DNA from: Reticulitermes speratus
Taxonomy: Eukaryota > Arthropoda > Insecta > Blattodea > Rhinotermitidae
Assembly: GCA_021186555.1 (NCBI GenBank)
Contig: JAJKFL010000042.1
Span: 24,489,521 to 24,553,520 of the forward strand
DNA length: 64,000 nucleotides
Reading direction: 5' to 3'
Numbering within the stretch: the stretch's first letter is position 1; each line of letters opens with the position of its first letter. The position numbers and the translations under genes were made by a program. Shown here one piece after another: positions 43,614 through 57,415 of this stretch. The notes under the pieces are model-generated. The model saw only the letters and a program-made list of their open reading frames with translations. It searched no databases and was not told the origin of the DNA.

Positions 43614-46539
43614 GGTGTACATACTCGTACTATGTGTACATACTCGTACTATGTGTACATACTCATACTATGTGTACATACTCGTACTATGTGTACATAC
43701 TCATACTATGTGTACATACTCGTACTATGTGTACATACTCATACTATGTGTACTACTCGTACTATGTGTACATACTCATACTATGTGTACATACTCATAT
43801 ATGTGTACATACTCTACTATGTGTACATACTCATACTATGTGTAATACTCACTATGTGTACATACTCTACTTGTGTATACTCATACTTGTGTACATACTC
43901 TACTATGTGTACATACTCTACTATGTGTACATACTCGTCTATTGACATATCTATATGTGTACATACTCGTACTTGTGTACATACTCATACTATGTGTACA
44001 TACTGTACTAGTGTACATATCATACTTTGTCTATCTACTATGTGTACATATCATACTATGTGTCATACTCATACTATGTGTACTACTCTTTGGTAATACT
44101 ACTATGTGTACATATCTACTGTGTCATCATCTATTGTACATACTCTACTATGTGTACATACTCTAAATGTGTACAACTCTACTTTGTACATACTCATCTA
44201 TGGTACATACCTACTATGTGTACATTCATACTATGTGTACTACTCTCTAGACATCCAACATGTTACACTCTACATGTACTCCATCAGTGTCATACCTATT
44301 GTGTACATATCATACTATGTGTACATACTCTACTATGTGTACATACTCATACTATGTGTAATATCTACTATGTGTACTACTCATACTATGTGTACAACTC
44401 GACTAGTGTACATACTCATACTATGTGTACATACTCTACTATGTGTACATACTCATACTATGTGTACATACTTACTATGTGTCATACTCATATTGTTACA
44501 TCTACTATGTGTACATACTCTACTATGTGTACATACTCTACTATGTGTACATATACTACATTTTTACTACTCTAATGTGTACATACTATACTATGTGTAC
44601 ATACTGTACTATGGTCACATTAGTCATACTATTTGTACATACTCAATATGTGTACATCATACTTGTGTACATACTATACTTGTGTACATACTCTCTATGT
44701 GTACATACTCTACTATGTGTACATACTCATACTATGTGTACCCTAACTCTATTGTGTACATACTCTAATGTGTATACTATACTTGTGTACATATCTACTA
44801 TGTGTACATACTCTACTATGTGTACATTCTATATGTGTACATACTCTACTATGTGTACATATCATATGTGTACATACTCATACTATGTGTAATACTCTAC
44901 TATGTGTACATACCTCTATGTGACATACTCTACTATGTGTACATACTCATACTATGTGTACATATCTACTATGTGTACATACTCATAATTGTTTTTACAT
45001 ATACATGGTACATACTCTACTATGTGTACATATCTACTATGTGTACATACTCTACTATGTGTACATACTCGTACTATGTGTACATACTCTACTATGTGTA
45101 CATACTCGTACTATGTGTACATACTCTACTATGTGTACATACTCGTACATGTGTAATACTTACTATGTGTACATACTCTACTATGTACATACTCGTACTA
45201 TGTGTACATACTCATACTATGTGTACATACTCTACTATGTGTACATACTCGTACTATGTGTACATACTCGTACTATGTGTACATACTCATACTATGTGTA
45301 CATACTCATACTATGTGTACATACTACTCATACATGTGTACATACTCATACTATGTGTCTTCATACTATTGTTTAATACTCGATACTAGTGTACATACTC
45401 ATTACTATGTGAATACTTTCATCTATGTGTAATATCTACTATGTATTCTATATGTGTACATACCTATGTTACATCGTGTAATACTCATACTATGTGTACA
45501 TACTCTTACTATGTGTACATACTCACTATGTTATACTATAGTCATACTCATACTATGTGTACATACTCATACTATGTGTACATACTCATACTATGTGTAC
45601 ATACTCATACTATGTGTACATACTCGTAACTATGTGTACATACTCATACTATGTGTACATACTCAGTACTATGTGTACATTATACTCATACTATGTGTAC
45701 ATACTCGTAACTATGTGTACATACTCATCTATGTGTACAACTCGTACTATGTGTACATACTCATACTATGTGTACATACTCGTACTATGTGTACATACTC
45801 ATACTATGTGTACATACTCATACTATGTGTACATACTCATACTATGTGTACACATACTACTCCATACTATGTGTACATACTCATACTATGTGTACATACT
45901 CTACTATGTGTACATACTCATACTATGTGTACATACTCATACTATGTGTACATACTCATACTATGTGTACATACTCATACTATGTGTACATACTCATACT
46001 ATGTGTACATACTCATACTATGTGTACATACTCATACTATGTGTACATACTCATACTATGTGTACATACTCATACTATGTGTACATACTCATACTATGTG
46101 TACATACTCGTACTATGTGTACATACTCATACTATGTGTACATACTCGTACTATGTGTACATACTCATACTATGTGTACATACTCATACTATGTGTACAT
46201 ACTCGTACTATGTGTACATACTCGTACTATGTGTACATATTCGTACTATGTGTACATACTCGTACTATGTGTACATACTCATACTATGTGTACATACTCG
46301 TACTATGTGTACATACTCGTGCTATGTGTACATACTCGTACTATGTGTACATACTCGTACTATGTGTATATACTCGTACTATGTGTACATACTCGTACTA
46401 TGTGTACATACTCGTACTATGTGTATATACTCGTACTATGTGTACATACTCGTACTATGTGTACATACTCGTACTATGTGTATATACTCGTACTATGTGT
46501 ACATACTCGTACTATGTGTACATACTCGTACTCGTACTC
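43614..46539 (+). repeat. 19-bp minisatellite, about 2.9 kb
   Basis: Tandem copies of TACTATGTGTACATACTCR (R is A or G), roughly 150 units. The first ~170 bp and the last ~780 bp are clean; the stretch from about 43780 to 45760 is full of single-base losses. At the right edge every third unit has TATATACTCG instead of TACATACTCG (46368, 46425, 46482), a 57-bp higher-order repeat. Because 19 is not divisible by 3 and the unit has no stop, all three forward frames stay open for hundreds of codons; these are not genes. Confidence 0.95.
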
Positions 46540-48814
46540 CAGGCAACGACACAGTACTGAGTTCCAAGATATTTTTAGTAGCGTTATTAATATAATAACC
46601 AATGCCGGTATTAATTTAGTTATGCAATAATTTAGCGTCCTCGTAGAGCAAAATCGCATTTTAAAATCTAGTGTATTTTCCATTGGAATACTTTTTTTTT
46701 TTTACCCCGCAGGTTGAAAACTCTATGCACACCTGAGACTTTTACGAAGGTGGAGATTCATGTTCTTATCTTCTGGGATACAATCGTTTCGGAGAAACAT
46801 ACTACCTGTACGTTCTTTGCTTCCATTTACCCTGAATGTGGTGGCAATGTTGATTCCCTCCCAACGCCAGGGCACACCGGTGTGAGAATTCAGCAGTCTA
46901 CTTGCCTACTGAGCCTACGAAGTGAAAGTACTACTACTAAGGTATTTCACACCAGATAGCAGCACTTTAGCTTAACATCTGTCGATGTCTTAGGATTCAG
47001 TTCTCTATACTTCTCACTAGAAAGCATTAGAGTTGAATGTGTATGCATGTCTAGACATCAGTCGATCCTTGTCAGTTCACTTGATTGTGTGTAGTCAAGG
47101 GGCTAATCTGTGGTCAAGGGGTTGGAAGTGCAAGAGCAGGTAGAGGATTGTAGTTCTGAAATGTGATTTTGTTCAGGTGCGAGATGTACACGATCTGCAG
47201 GTGACAATGGAGTTTTGCCGTACCTTTGTGAGTGCGTCTAAACTTGTGTATATTTTACAACGACGTGTGACGTCTACTTTGAGCAGTAATTGCTAACATC
47301 TGTAAAGTATGACATTTCAGCGTGTGTGCTACAATGAAGATTTTTAAGTAGGGCAGCTTGTAACTACTGTCACTTAGAGAACATGAAAAACGAACGATTT
47401 AACATAAAGTTCATTAGTGCCCAACGTATTTTCATCGTTGGATGTATACTCTTTTCTTTTATCGAGGTAAGTTTTTTAACTTTACGATAGTTTGGAGTCA
47501 GTGGATTGTTTGAGGCATGCGGTTGGCGAACCACGGTTTGCAGTGGTGATCAGCGAAATTAGCATTGTCCACTAGGGAAAGGTGCAAATATCATTCGATG
47601 TTTGTAAACAGTTCACCGAAATAATGTTGGCTGCTACTCGTAGTGAGTGAAAACAACATTTTTCTCAGATTTGTGGTCGAGATAAAGAATTTCCGTGTGA
47701 CAACAAAATAAATATTTGGTGGTAACAAAAGATTAATACCATTTCGAATCCATATTCAGTAATGGTTTGGACACCCCACATTAAAAATGGTATATACATA
47801 GTTATGCTATGGGTGATTGTGCAGTGAGTCTTGTGTCCAGTCTGTGATCTTGTACCAAGTTGAACTGCTTTCTGGAACCAAATATTTTTTTATGAATTTC
47901 ATGACCCAAAAGGTATGGTGTTTCCAGTCAGTCTTTATGTAATTTTTGTGGGCCATTTCACTGACATGAATCACTGCTAAGTTTATACTGAGTCATTAGG
48001 TATGTAGTTAAAGGTTTAAGCCTGTTAGTGTAACTCACTGGTCAGAAACAGAATGTTGCCTGCCTAGTGTATGTCACTAGCAAAATACAAAATTTTTTGT
48101 GTATGGTATTCAACTTCTAGTGCTTCCCTTTTAAGTCTCAATAACCTGGTAGGCATCCATGATTTTTAAGACTTCTTAATAGACTGAAACCATAACATTG
48201 GTCTACCAGTCAGTATTTCTGAATACAGTGGAGATATTTATTAAGGGAAACTTAGTGTGTTGTACAGAAGTTGAACAATCTTCTCAAGACATACTTGCCA
48301 ATAAACAAATTTCTTCTGCTGAAAAAGCAATATATATGTACATGTGTCAATTGCCTTAAGAGAAATATATTTAAATGTAATTTTTTCATCATTCACCACG
48401 AATTAAGCTTCTTACTAATTCTTCTTCCATCAGACAAATGGTGCTTTTGACCATAATTTTTACTTGTCACATGGTAAAGTGAGCAGGAAAGTAGGTTTCT
48501 CTCCCCCAGGCAATGTGCCACCACTGAATAATTCATATACTTCTATGCTTACTTGGTGCACACTTGATATGTCAACAGCAAAGTGCATTCACGATTTGCT
48601 TCCTAAATGTGCACAGTTTATCTGCAAACACAACTTGCAAATGTCACACGTTTACATATTCAGTTGAGTAAGAAACTGAGGTTAGACCTATTCATTTCTT
48701 TTTTAATACAATACCTGTAAACTTCTGAGTAACAACATAAATGTTCAAGAAATGAACTGACGACTGCACTCTATACTCTGATAGTAACATTAAAAGGTTA
48801 AATGCCAGTAATGC
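46540..48814. other. Intergenic DNA
   Basis: Poly-T near 46690-46702. No recognisable gene; TCTTCCATCAG near 48424-48434 resembles a splice acceptor, but the open frame after it (to 48667) has no known domain. Confidence 0.4.
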
Positions 48815-49010
48815 CAATGAGTATAGAGACAATTTTGAGCCAGTTCCATCTGTTTTCTGTCCCCACGATTCCGTTACATAAGATAAATATTAACATTATC
48901 CTTCCATCTCCTTCTTTGTCTTCCAAGTGAACTTCTTCAAGGGGTTTCCCTGCCAAAATTCTGTATGTTTCACTTGAGTCTCCCATACTGGCCACATACC
49001 CAACCCATTA
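48815..49010 (-). mobile_element. Non-LTR retrotransposon 3' coding remnant
   Basis: Minus strand: ASMGDSSETYRILAGKPLEE, then frame changes through LED, EGDG and RWNW. It matches the layout of the remnant at 28403-28660 (GDS, YRVL-type and GKP/GRP motifs, then the Arg/Trp-rich block). Dead. Confidence 0.6.
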
Positions 49011-49229
49011 TAACCTCCTTGATTCTGCCATCTTAGATGACCTGTATAAACAAACGTTCTGCTTTATAATCGCTGTTTGATTTAATGACATGCTCACATG
49101 CTGGTCGGTTCTGTATTTATTTGAAAACCACGAAAAGTAACTTTCATGATCAAATTATAATGAAGTGAATTAAAAATTATGTATTGTAAAGGTAAAGATG
49201 TCTCTGTGAATGCCATGAAGGCATACACA

Positions 49230-49460
49230 TACCTCGGCAGGGGATGGGATTAGTGGTCAGCTTCATGTCTTGGCCACTTTTCCCTCTGGGAAGAGCCTTG
49301 TGTACCCATTGTATAGGTGGTTGGGTGGGCCCCACAGTTAGTGTGAACGCTTTGGAGGCAATTAATCCCTTGCCCGTACTGGGAATCGAACCAAAATTCC
49401 TTTGTCGTTTAGCCCGTAGGTTAGTGACTGCCGACTACGCATTTTCGGCTCCAATTATTA
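49230..49460 (-). mobile_element. Possible tRNA-derived SINE remnant
   Basis: GGGAATCGAACC (49381-49392) is an inverted B box. GC-rich body towards 49240. No second copy in this window and no clear target duplication. Confidence 0.5.
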
Positions 49461-52438
49461 AAAACACCGTCATGCTTTTTACTTTACCAGACACTAGCAT
49501 TTAAAAGATATAAAAGAATAATTCTGCCCTTGGAACTTGGACTCGTATTATGAGAGAGGAATATGCATTATAGGATAATACACGTATTAAAACAAAGTGA
49601 TAAATGAAATATATGCGCATTGTTTTATTTGACGCTCGTCGCTAGTCACTTCCAGTTGGGCTCGCTTAATCTATACAACTTCAACGTTCAATGAACAACG
49701 TGCTTGTTAGGTGTGACGCTTGCCTGTGAACCGAAAGAAAACATTTATGGCACCTTCTGTAAATATGGTGAGGCGAAACCTAATATTAACTGCAATACAC
49801 TTATCCGAAACTCGTGGATCTAATGTCAAGGCAAATTGGAACAGTCGTGATAGCTGCACTCCCTGCCGTCACGCGAAATGGCCGGAGTGAAGAGATGCGA
49901 GTTGTCTGAATAATGCCACGGTGTTAGGATCAGTGAGGTATATGTATTGTGTATGAGCCATGCCGGGCTCAGTGATTCTTTCTGTGATGTACAGTTGTTG
50001 GATAATCTGTTGGGAAGAAAAAGTGGGTGGTAAGCAAGAGGCAGACAAAGAAATGTGTAGAGGAGTTTCTGTCCGCGAAGAGAAGAGACTCCTTTTCAGC
50101 CGCAATTAGTGAAGTCCATGTGAAGTTGGTGATGTGTGGGCACATTAAGCCCAATGTGCATGCACTGTGTCAATCCTGAAATATGAAGGAATGTGCACAC
50201 CAGCAGGTCTAAGTAGTTAGTGTACGTAGTAAGTGACCACGCGTTGTGTGTAAGCTTGGAGGTTGTGCATGGTTACTACAGGGCATTGGCAACGTTGGCA
50301 GAGAAAATTCGTGTCCCGCTCTGGATGAGGGTGCATGTGTAGCGAAATATATTCTGATGTGACTGCCGAGTGTTGTTGGTCTGGCAATTACGGCTGTATT
50401 TACATGAAATGGCTGATCCCACATCGTAACCAATAGGGCAGAGACTGCAGGTGCGACCTTGCCTGAAGAATACGAGTGGTTGTAAGACTACAAAGTGGCT
50501 GTCCTGTACTCAGAGCACAGCATGTATCATCACTAGAAGTACCACCAGTTTTACATGCGTGTTTGATTACAAAAGAGAGTGCAGTTCGATCACTGAGAAA
50601 GCAGATATATTTTTGTACTGCTGCTCAAAGTGGTTCGAGGTCCATAGTTGTATTTGTCGTTAGTTGTAAATGGTTTCCTCGTATTTTAACCACTTGTTTC
50701 TTGAAACATGAGAGTGAAGTAGTGAAGGTGAGAGAGAGTAGGTACTGATATTTCGTTTTTCTTGATAATAATATATGTATATGTCATGCTGTTTCACAGT
50801 TGTGTATTTTTATTTTACACCAATCCTATCCAAGCAACACAAGGCATACTCAGCCAAATTGGTCCCAAAATCCCATCTTGCCTCAAGAGGGTTCAGGTAG
50901 TGCAGTGATGGGCAGTGTTTTTGAAAGCACGTAACTTATGCTCTTCCATGAGAATGGAGACGACTTTTTGAGTGGTTTGGTGCAATCGTACGCAGAGTTA
51001 AATTTAATAAACAATACTTAAGTTCTAATGGGCTTCGTGCATATTGCTCGGACAGAAATTGTATTTTGGGAACTTTACAGTGGGAGAAAGGATATAAATA
51101 TAGAATGGTAAGTTCTACCATACCCCTAACTCTCTCAGCTGTAAGTATAATCTGATAGTAATGATAGCACAAGCGTATTTAAGTAATAATTTTATGGTTT
51201 AAAAGTCTGTATATTTATTTAACAATTATCGGTGACAAAGATACTGGCAAGCTTCTTGTTGACGTTCTTCCACTCTTAACAATTTGGAAATCCTCAAAAT
51301 GAAACTATAATTACGTCAATTTTTTGCGATAATGGTTAATAGAAATTTTAGCCTTTCTATTGCTTAGAATAAAAGACACTTTTCTTTAAAAAATAAGAAT
51401 TTTGCTGTTAGTAACTAGTTTGCGGCCTGCGTAGGATTTTGAGTTTTTTAAATGGCCCATGGATTATAAAACGTTGCTGTACACTGAGGTAGTGGGTGGA
51501 TAATGTTAAACAAGTTTGTTAGTAGTGTTAAGGGTATTGTGAGTGATGCTGGGTTGGGCATGGTGGAGAGAACATATTTTTTGGAAAGGCCTCTTGCAAG
51601 AGAAGGAGAAAATATCTTAGACATGTTGTGACTTATGCTGGCTTAGGGTTTTTCGGCGTGCTGTGGTTTTGAGGCATTGAACTGTGTGTGTTACTGGCGA
51701 CTGAAGGAACATATTTTTTCGTTTTTCCGCATACTACAAAAAAAGAAAACAGCATTAAAATATAAAAATGTGCAAGTAGAGTTTTACCTGTTTTTGTGTT
51801 TGTGTACCAGTTCACATGCACCTAGCAGAATGCGCGAGTTAACGGTGAGGTTCGCAGGTCATACAAAATTGTGCGTCCTCAGTGTGGAAATTGGTTCACA
51901 TCGCCCTTCTGGTTCTCAGAATTTGGAGGTGGATGCTACAGTTTGGAAAATTTGTGGGCCCTTGGGCAAAGCATATTTTTCCAAGCGCAAGTTATGGCCC
52001 TTACTGTCAATGTTGTTGTTGTTGTTGTTGTGTGTGTGTGTTTTCTTTTTTTTTTTTTAGTTTTTGTTCGTTGAACTTACTTGACTGAGACTTTATTTCT
52101 CTGTATTATCTTCTTATTACCAAAATACCTGAAATTTAATTAATTGATAATTAGGTTGTTACATAAAAGTTAAATTCCTACCTGACAAAGTACATGGTCT
52201 GTGTCTGTTCTTAAGACCATTTAATTAATGCTGTTGGGGGAACTAATGGGTGTCGTACCACACTGAAATGCACTGTGTGGGCAGGATGCAAATCTTTTTA
52301 ATTTTACAGCGGTACATAACAGTTATCACTGGGCATGAAACGGTTAAAAGTAATAGTTAAATTATTACACATATTTGCCAGTTAGCAGTCTTGTTTAAGC
52401 CGTGTTATCATCCAGTCCGTATAAACATTTTGTTTTGT
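49461..52438. other. Intergenic DNA
   Basis: Short open frames only. 52013-52032 is (GTT)n passing into (GT)n and poly-T. No recognisable gene. Confidence 0.4.
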
Positions 52439-52701
52439 ATAAATTACGCTGGCCGATCCCTGTGGGTCTTCGGCTATTCGCTTGCTGGTATTGCGGGTTA
52501 TAATCCCGCCGAGGGCATGGATGTCTCTTGTGAGTGTTGTGTGTTGTCAGGTACAGGTCTCTGCATCGGGCTGATCACTCGTCCAGAGGAGTCCTAGCCA
52601 GTGTGATGTGTGTATGAGTGTGATCATGAAGTTCCGACCATGAGGAGGCCCTGGCCCACTAGGGGCTGTCGCGCCATGGAAATAAATAAATAAATTGCGC
52701 T
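52439..52701 (+). mobile_element. SINE family B, copy 2, with target duplication
   Basis: The body matches 36254-36490: GCTGGTATTGCGGG, GATCACTCGTCCAGAGGAG, CACTAGGGGCTGTCGCG, then tail (AAAT)n at 52679-52693. The B box is degraded (GCGGGTTATAATCCCG). ATAAATTACGCT at 52439-52450 and ATAAATTGCGCT at 52690-52701 form a 12-bp duplication with one mismatch. Confidence 0.82.
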
Positions 52702-53824
52702 GTATTTCTTACTATTGTTGTTTCCCCCATCTTCGAACAAACCTGGGGCCAAACGTGTTAAATGAAAAATAATTTGAAACTACCAGAGATCGCGGTTGTG
52801 AAAAAGTGTGAACTAAATTCAGTGGTTTGAAGATCAGATGTACTAGCAAGATTTTGCGAACACGGTGATGAACGTGCGGGTTATACAACTTCTGGACAGT
52901 TTGAATAACCGTAACCTCTGTAGGATTCAGGACGTGAAGTTAGTTATAATTCTTTTAACAGAAGAGACTACGTAATGTATCCTACATAATTCGCGTGTGC
53001 CTCTTTGTACCATATTGCATTTCTTTTCTTCGGCTTTATTTTATTCTTGGAAGTCATTTACGTCACTAGTGACCCATCATATGTTTGTAAGTGGTTAGCC
53101 TTCAAGGAGAATACCCGAGAGGGAAAAGAATAAATTGGTCAACAGAAGCGAGTCTGAGTCTCTAACAGCACTGCGGATGAAGATTATGCCTCATAGATGC
53201 AGGTGCCTTTATTTATATGCCAGTCTGCACGGCGTCGTATCCCAGAAAACTGGAGTCTCGGTCAGCAGAAGTTTTTACTGCACACCCCCCACTCCCCCAA
53301 AAAGTGTTTCCAGCATTAGCCATGTGTTCAGTGTGTACGTCATAATAGTAACGATGTCTGAAGAAGGGTAAACTGGTGTAGCAAGTAGGGATTGAAGCGA
53401 CAAAAATTTGGAACAGAAACCTTACTGTAAAATTAAACTGTCGCAATGTTAGAAGTGACACAACATTTGTAGTGGTGTTGTAGAAACACATGAGTAAGAT
53501 TTGCAGCATCCTCAGTCCACATCACTAGAGCTTTCTCGACGTAACAGCAGGGCTATAGCTGTGTCGGAATCTAGCATTTACATCTCATCAAGGATGCTTA
53601 TCAGGGGCCCTCAGATGGTCCACAAGTCTAGGAGCTTCCAAATTTTAGGCGTCTGAAGGATGACATGAAGCAAGGTCCATACTGAAGACCCAAAATTCTG
53701 GAGTGACGCATGAACTTCGATGTTATCCGTCGCTTGGTGCTCGGTGCACCTGAACTGCAGTAATGATGCTGAAAATATTAGGCGCCACCGTAGAAAATGC
53801 AGGCACCCGGAGTTAGTGAACCCC

Positions 53825-53857
<33 letters not shown>

Positions 53858-54731
53858 CGATGACGACGACGATGGGCAGAGATGTCCGGAACGCTGGGTT
53901 TTGACCTACCGATGTATGGCGCGGCCATCACGAGAATGTTTTAGTGGACATTGAATGCAATTTATACATAACGTTGTTGCGCCGGACACGTGTTGGTTCA
54001 GCACAAGCGTTTGCTATGGGATGGCAATAGCGTACGGTGTACCGTAACACTAATATAAATCACATTAATAATAATAATAATAATAATATAATTACATTCA
54101 AGCTAGTAGCCATGGGATAAAACTAATCGGCCTATAGCCTACCTACTACCATTACAGACGAGACGGAATATAAATAATACGTTTCATGCCAACATATCAG
54201 CGGCTACGTTCCACATGCCATTACGCACCACATCAAAAGAGACGCCGCATTTTATGAAGACAACAAGCAGCAATGCCGACAATATTTACTACTAACATGT
54301 TCTATATATGTATATATCTTCTTCTTTTTAAAAGAATGGTTCACATGCTCTGTATAACAACAAAGATTTAGATCTCAGTCTGACCCCATAACTGATGTTG
54401 CAATTATAATTTTGGTTTTTATGTTTTACATATTTAAGCGGCCTGAGGATGACCACGTAGCTGGTTGAAACACGTAGCCGCATATCTGTGTAATATACCA
54501 AACATTATTTGTGTTTATGGTAATTAATAACTATTCTGTATTTATTTTTGCAGTTAATTATTTATTTTTGGTTTTTGATTTGTATAACGTTTTATTTTCT
54601 TGATTTTTCATTTTTCCGGTAGTCCGTTAAATTTCGCAAGGAACGGAAACATGTTGGAGATAGTATAGGCCTAATATAAACAGTAGCACGTGTAACATAA
54701 AATAAGTGTATTTGTTTGGTTTTAAGAAAAT
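52702..54731. other. Intergenic DNA with microsatellites
   Basis: 53825-53874 is (GAT)n decaying to (GAC)n; 54066-54090 is (AAT)n. 52855-52960 may hold another weak LINE C-terminal trace (ANTVMNVRV). 53350-53405 has CTGAAGAAGGGT with a GATTGAAGCGAC partner, a decayed member of the hammerhead-like motif group. Confidence 0.5.
54442..54476 (+). other. Hammerhead-like motif (best core match)
   Basis: CCTGAGGA, stem GACCA with TGGTT around a short loop, then GAAACACGTAG. Both invariant boxes of a hammerhead core (CTGANGA and GAAA) are exact. No upstream strand complementary to CACGTAG is seen, so helix III is missing and self-cleavage is doubtful. Confidence 0.45.
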
Positions 54732-54905
54732 ATTAAAATGGATCTTAAAGACGATGGGAAGGCGTGAACTGGATTCATCTGGCTCATGGTAGAGACAAAT
54801 GGCGGGCTGTTGTGAACACGGCAATGAACGTTTGGGTTTCATAAAATGCGGGGAATATTTTGATCAGCCGAGAAATGATTAGCATCTGCAGAAGGGTTCT
54901 GCTCC
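54732..54905 (+). mobile_element. Non-LTR retrotransposon 3' coding remnant
   Basis: Plus strand: KMDLKDDG, then in another frame AHGRDKWRAVVNTAMNVWVS and a downstream NAGN block. Same C-terminal signature as 28403-28660 in opposite orientation. Several frame changes and a stop. Confidence 0.65.
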
Positions 54906-56092
54906 CTGGACAGAGTTAAGATAGTGTTACGTTCTGCTTACCCGATCGTGAACTTACATTTTGAGCGTCTGTAAGGCCCATTCGCCCTTCGAAATTCACG
55001 TAAGTTTCGTCAGAACTCACTTCCGTCTTCTTCCGATTTAAGGATGTGTGGCGCTGTGCCGTCACCTTCCCATATGCCCTTATGGCGGGCACAGGGACAG
55101 CTTTACCTGTGCTTTCATAAGCTTTTCGTTGTATTAGATTGGTCTGGTATCTCAAAATGAAGGTGCATTATGCCAGGGATGCATAAATCCCGGACGCCAG
55201 GTCGCCGATTTTTAACGTTGGGGCATAATATTTGTGGATCCTCAGTACGAAACTTGCGTCATGTCACCTTTGTGGCACCTAGGATTTTGAGGTGGTTCCT
55301 AGATTTTTGGAAAATTTGTACACTCGTGCGCTGTACGATGTAGTGTTTTTGAGCAACTGGTATTCCGCGAGCCACATTGAGCCACTACATCTCTTGTAGC
55401 TTCTTGACTCCTTTCAGCAGCATGATGCACCAGTAACGCAGCAGAATGCGGTTCGTATCCAGACCGGGACTTTGTTTCTGTCAGCGGCAGTGTCTTGAAC
55501 CTGGTTTCATGCAGTTGCTTCCCGACGCCTCCGGATTCATCATTCAAATTCATTCCACCAGCTCTCACTCCGCGCTACATAACTTCAGTGGTTGATGCAG
55601 AGTTGAAGAATAACAAAATTAACAACGTCCCTTGCTTTTCTAATTTATGTTTGGTTAAAGCGAAACGATGTGATACCCACTTCTCTCGTAGTGTGTTCCT
55701 TATACAGTATTAAAAATAAAGTCTTAAATTTGCATTCAGTTTGTATGCTGGTTAGTTTGCAGTCTGCCTAAAGACAGGAAAGAAGTGTTTTTACATTGGG
55801 ATAGGTGGGCTTCTTACAAGTGAGGCAGGAGCGACCTTAATCCCAAGTAATCGAGGGTCTTGAAGTGATACGTGGTAATAGATTTTGGAAAGATATGCAA
55901 CTTTTGTTAAGGTAATACTTGTATAAATAGCGTCAAATTAAGGTAACACTTTCGTAGAATGTAAAATAACACAGCGGCCGAGCAACAATTTTCGGTAGTT
56001 TTCGGTCTCATGGCAACAACTAATGAAATATTGGATGGGTTCATGTGATTTAGTAAGGAGACATGATGAATATACCAACACGTGATTTAGAA
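54906..56092. other. Intergenic DNA
   Basis: No gene, RNA or element recognised. Confidence 0.4.
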
Positions 56093-56373
56093 GCCGTGCC
56101 ATGGCTTAGGTGGTTAGTCGCCAGCCTCTCACCGCGGAGGCCCGGGTTCGATCCCGGGTCAGTCCATGTGGGATTTGTGGTGGACAAAGTGGCACTGGGA
56201 CAGGTTTTTCCCCGAGTACTTCGGTTTTCCCCTGTCAGTATCATTCCACCGGTGCTCCATTACTTGGAAAAACGGAAAAAACTAATCATCTTCATTACAA
56301 GGTTGCACAATAAGCCTTAAGGATGCGGTGCGTCCGTAGCATCTGCTGCGGGGCCCTTCACCACAAAAAAAAA
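56093..56373 (+). mobile_element. SINE family A, near-complete copy
   Basis: Head GCCGTGCCATGGCTTAGG with A box and a perfect B box (GGGTTCGATCCCGGG), the family body and a poly-A tail at 56363-56373. Very close to 40269-40548 and 63382-63666. Possible target duplication GTGATTT/GTTATTT is too short and imperfect to count. Confidence 0.92.
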
Positions 56374-57289
56374 GTTATTTGTGAAATATTGTTTTAAGTG
56401 AACATTTACAAACGAACAATGCGGAACTTTGAGTTTTTTATGTACGACAGATGTAACATGTGCTGAATAAGAAACTTATTGCAAAGGAAAGGATGACAGT
56501 AATATATCTGTAGACGCATAGGCTTAATTATATGTGTTACGGAAGCAGACCTTACGAGTTCTGCTCGGAACTGCATGTTTTATGCATAGCATACATTTAT
56601 GGTCCACAGTTTTCTTTTATTTATTGTTCTAATAAAACGTTTTTATATTTACTAAGTAGTTCTTCCTAATGTGTTATTATATGTATGCAGTGTGACAAGG
56701 CTTCATGAAAGGAAATACGACCTTATGCACGTACAGTTTGACACGACCGACTTACAGAACTGAAAATGAGTAGCTTTGCAGCTGTTGCATATCAGTTTTG
56801 TTCTAGGCAGTTGACTGTGCTCTTATGTACATATGGATTTCTCGAGAAAGTGATTTTTTTTTGGTGAGGCATCTTGTGCGTCTGCTTGCATTATGTCGTA
56901 TCCTTTAAGGGAGTAAGAAAATGCTCAGTGATACACTGTGGGATTTCAGTAGTTGTTTATTTGTGTTCATTATTTGCTCAGGGTTTATGAAATGAACGAA
57001 TAATGGGGAGTTGCTTCGTTCCACCTGTTGAATCTCGGAAAGAACCGATCGGATGTCGATGAAATTGGGTATTCGGGGTCTGCATTAAAAGTTTTCAAGT
57101 GACTTTGATGTTGGTTTTTTTTGAGTCAAAATGATGCCCTTCTTTACTCAAAGCTTAAATTATTTAGCTTAATTGATTATCTTAAAATCGTACAAAGAGC
57201 TGTACGTACCACACAGTGTAGAGGGACTTTTTTCTTAATCGACGTCACGCATCAGTGTCCTTGGGCAGGCTGCGCAGTCATCGCCGTGA
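56374..57289. other. Intergenic DNA
   Basis: Nothing recognisable. Confidence 0.4.
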
Positions 57290-57415
57290 TTCAAATTTGA
57301 CGTGAGTGGGGTCCACGTGTTTAATTCAGTATATTGCAGTTAATACAAAGCTTTTACTTGCCGTATATACAGCAGGTGCTGGAAATGTCCTTCGGCTCGC
57401 CTGCTCTTGTCACAC
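57290..57415 (+). repeat. Dispersed repeat fragment, copy 1
   Basis: GGGGTCCACG, TTCAGTATATTGCAGTTAAT and GTGCTGGAAATGT occur in the same order and spacing as at 58683-58805. Confidence 0.55.

Noticed and set aside
43614-46539. CRISPR-like array
   Set aside because: There are no unique spacers between repeats; units abut directly, and the context is animal DNA.
43580-46630. Very long open frames (up to 368 codons) of Tyr/Val/Cys/His-rich repeats
   Set aside because: They are translations of the 19-bp minisatellite in all three forward frames. The unit has no stop codon and no real protein is implied.
53611-53931. His-rich open frame on the minus strand
   Set aside because: The His run is the translation of a (GAT)n microsatellite.
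56093-56165. tRNA gene
   Set aside because: The A and B boxes belong to the SINE head; no cloverleaf with an anticodon arm is apparent, and the same head recurs with the SINE body and poly-A tail.
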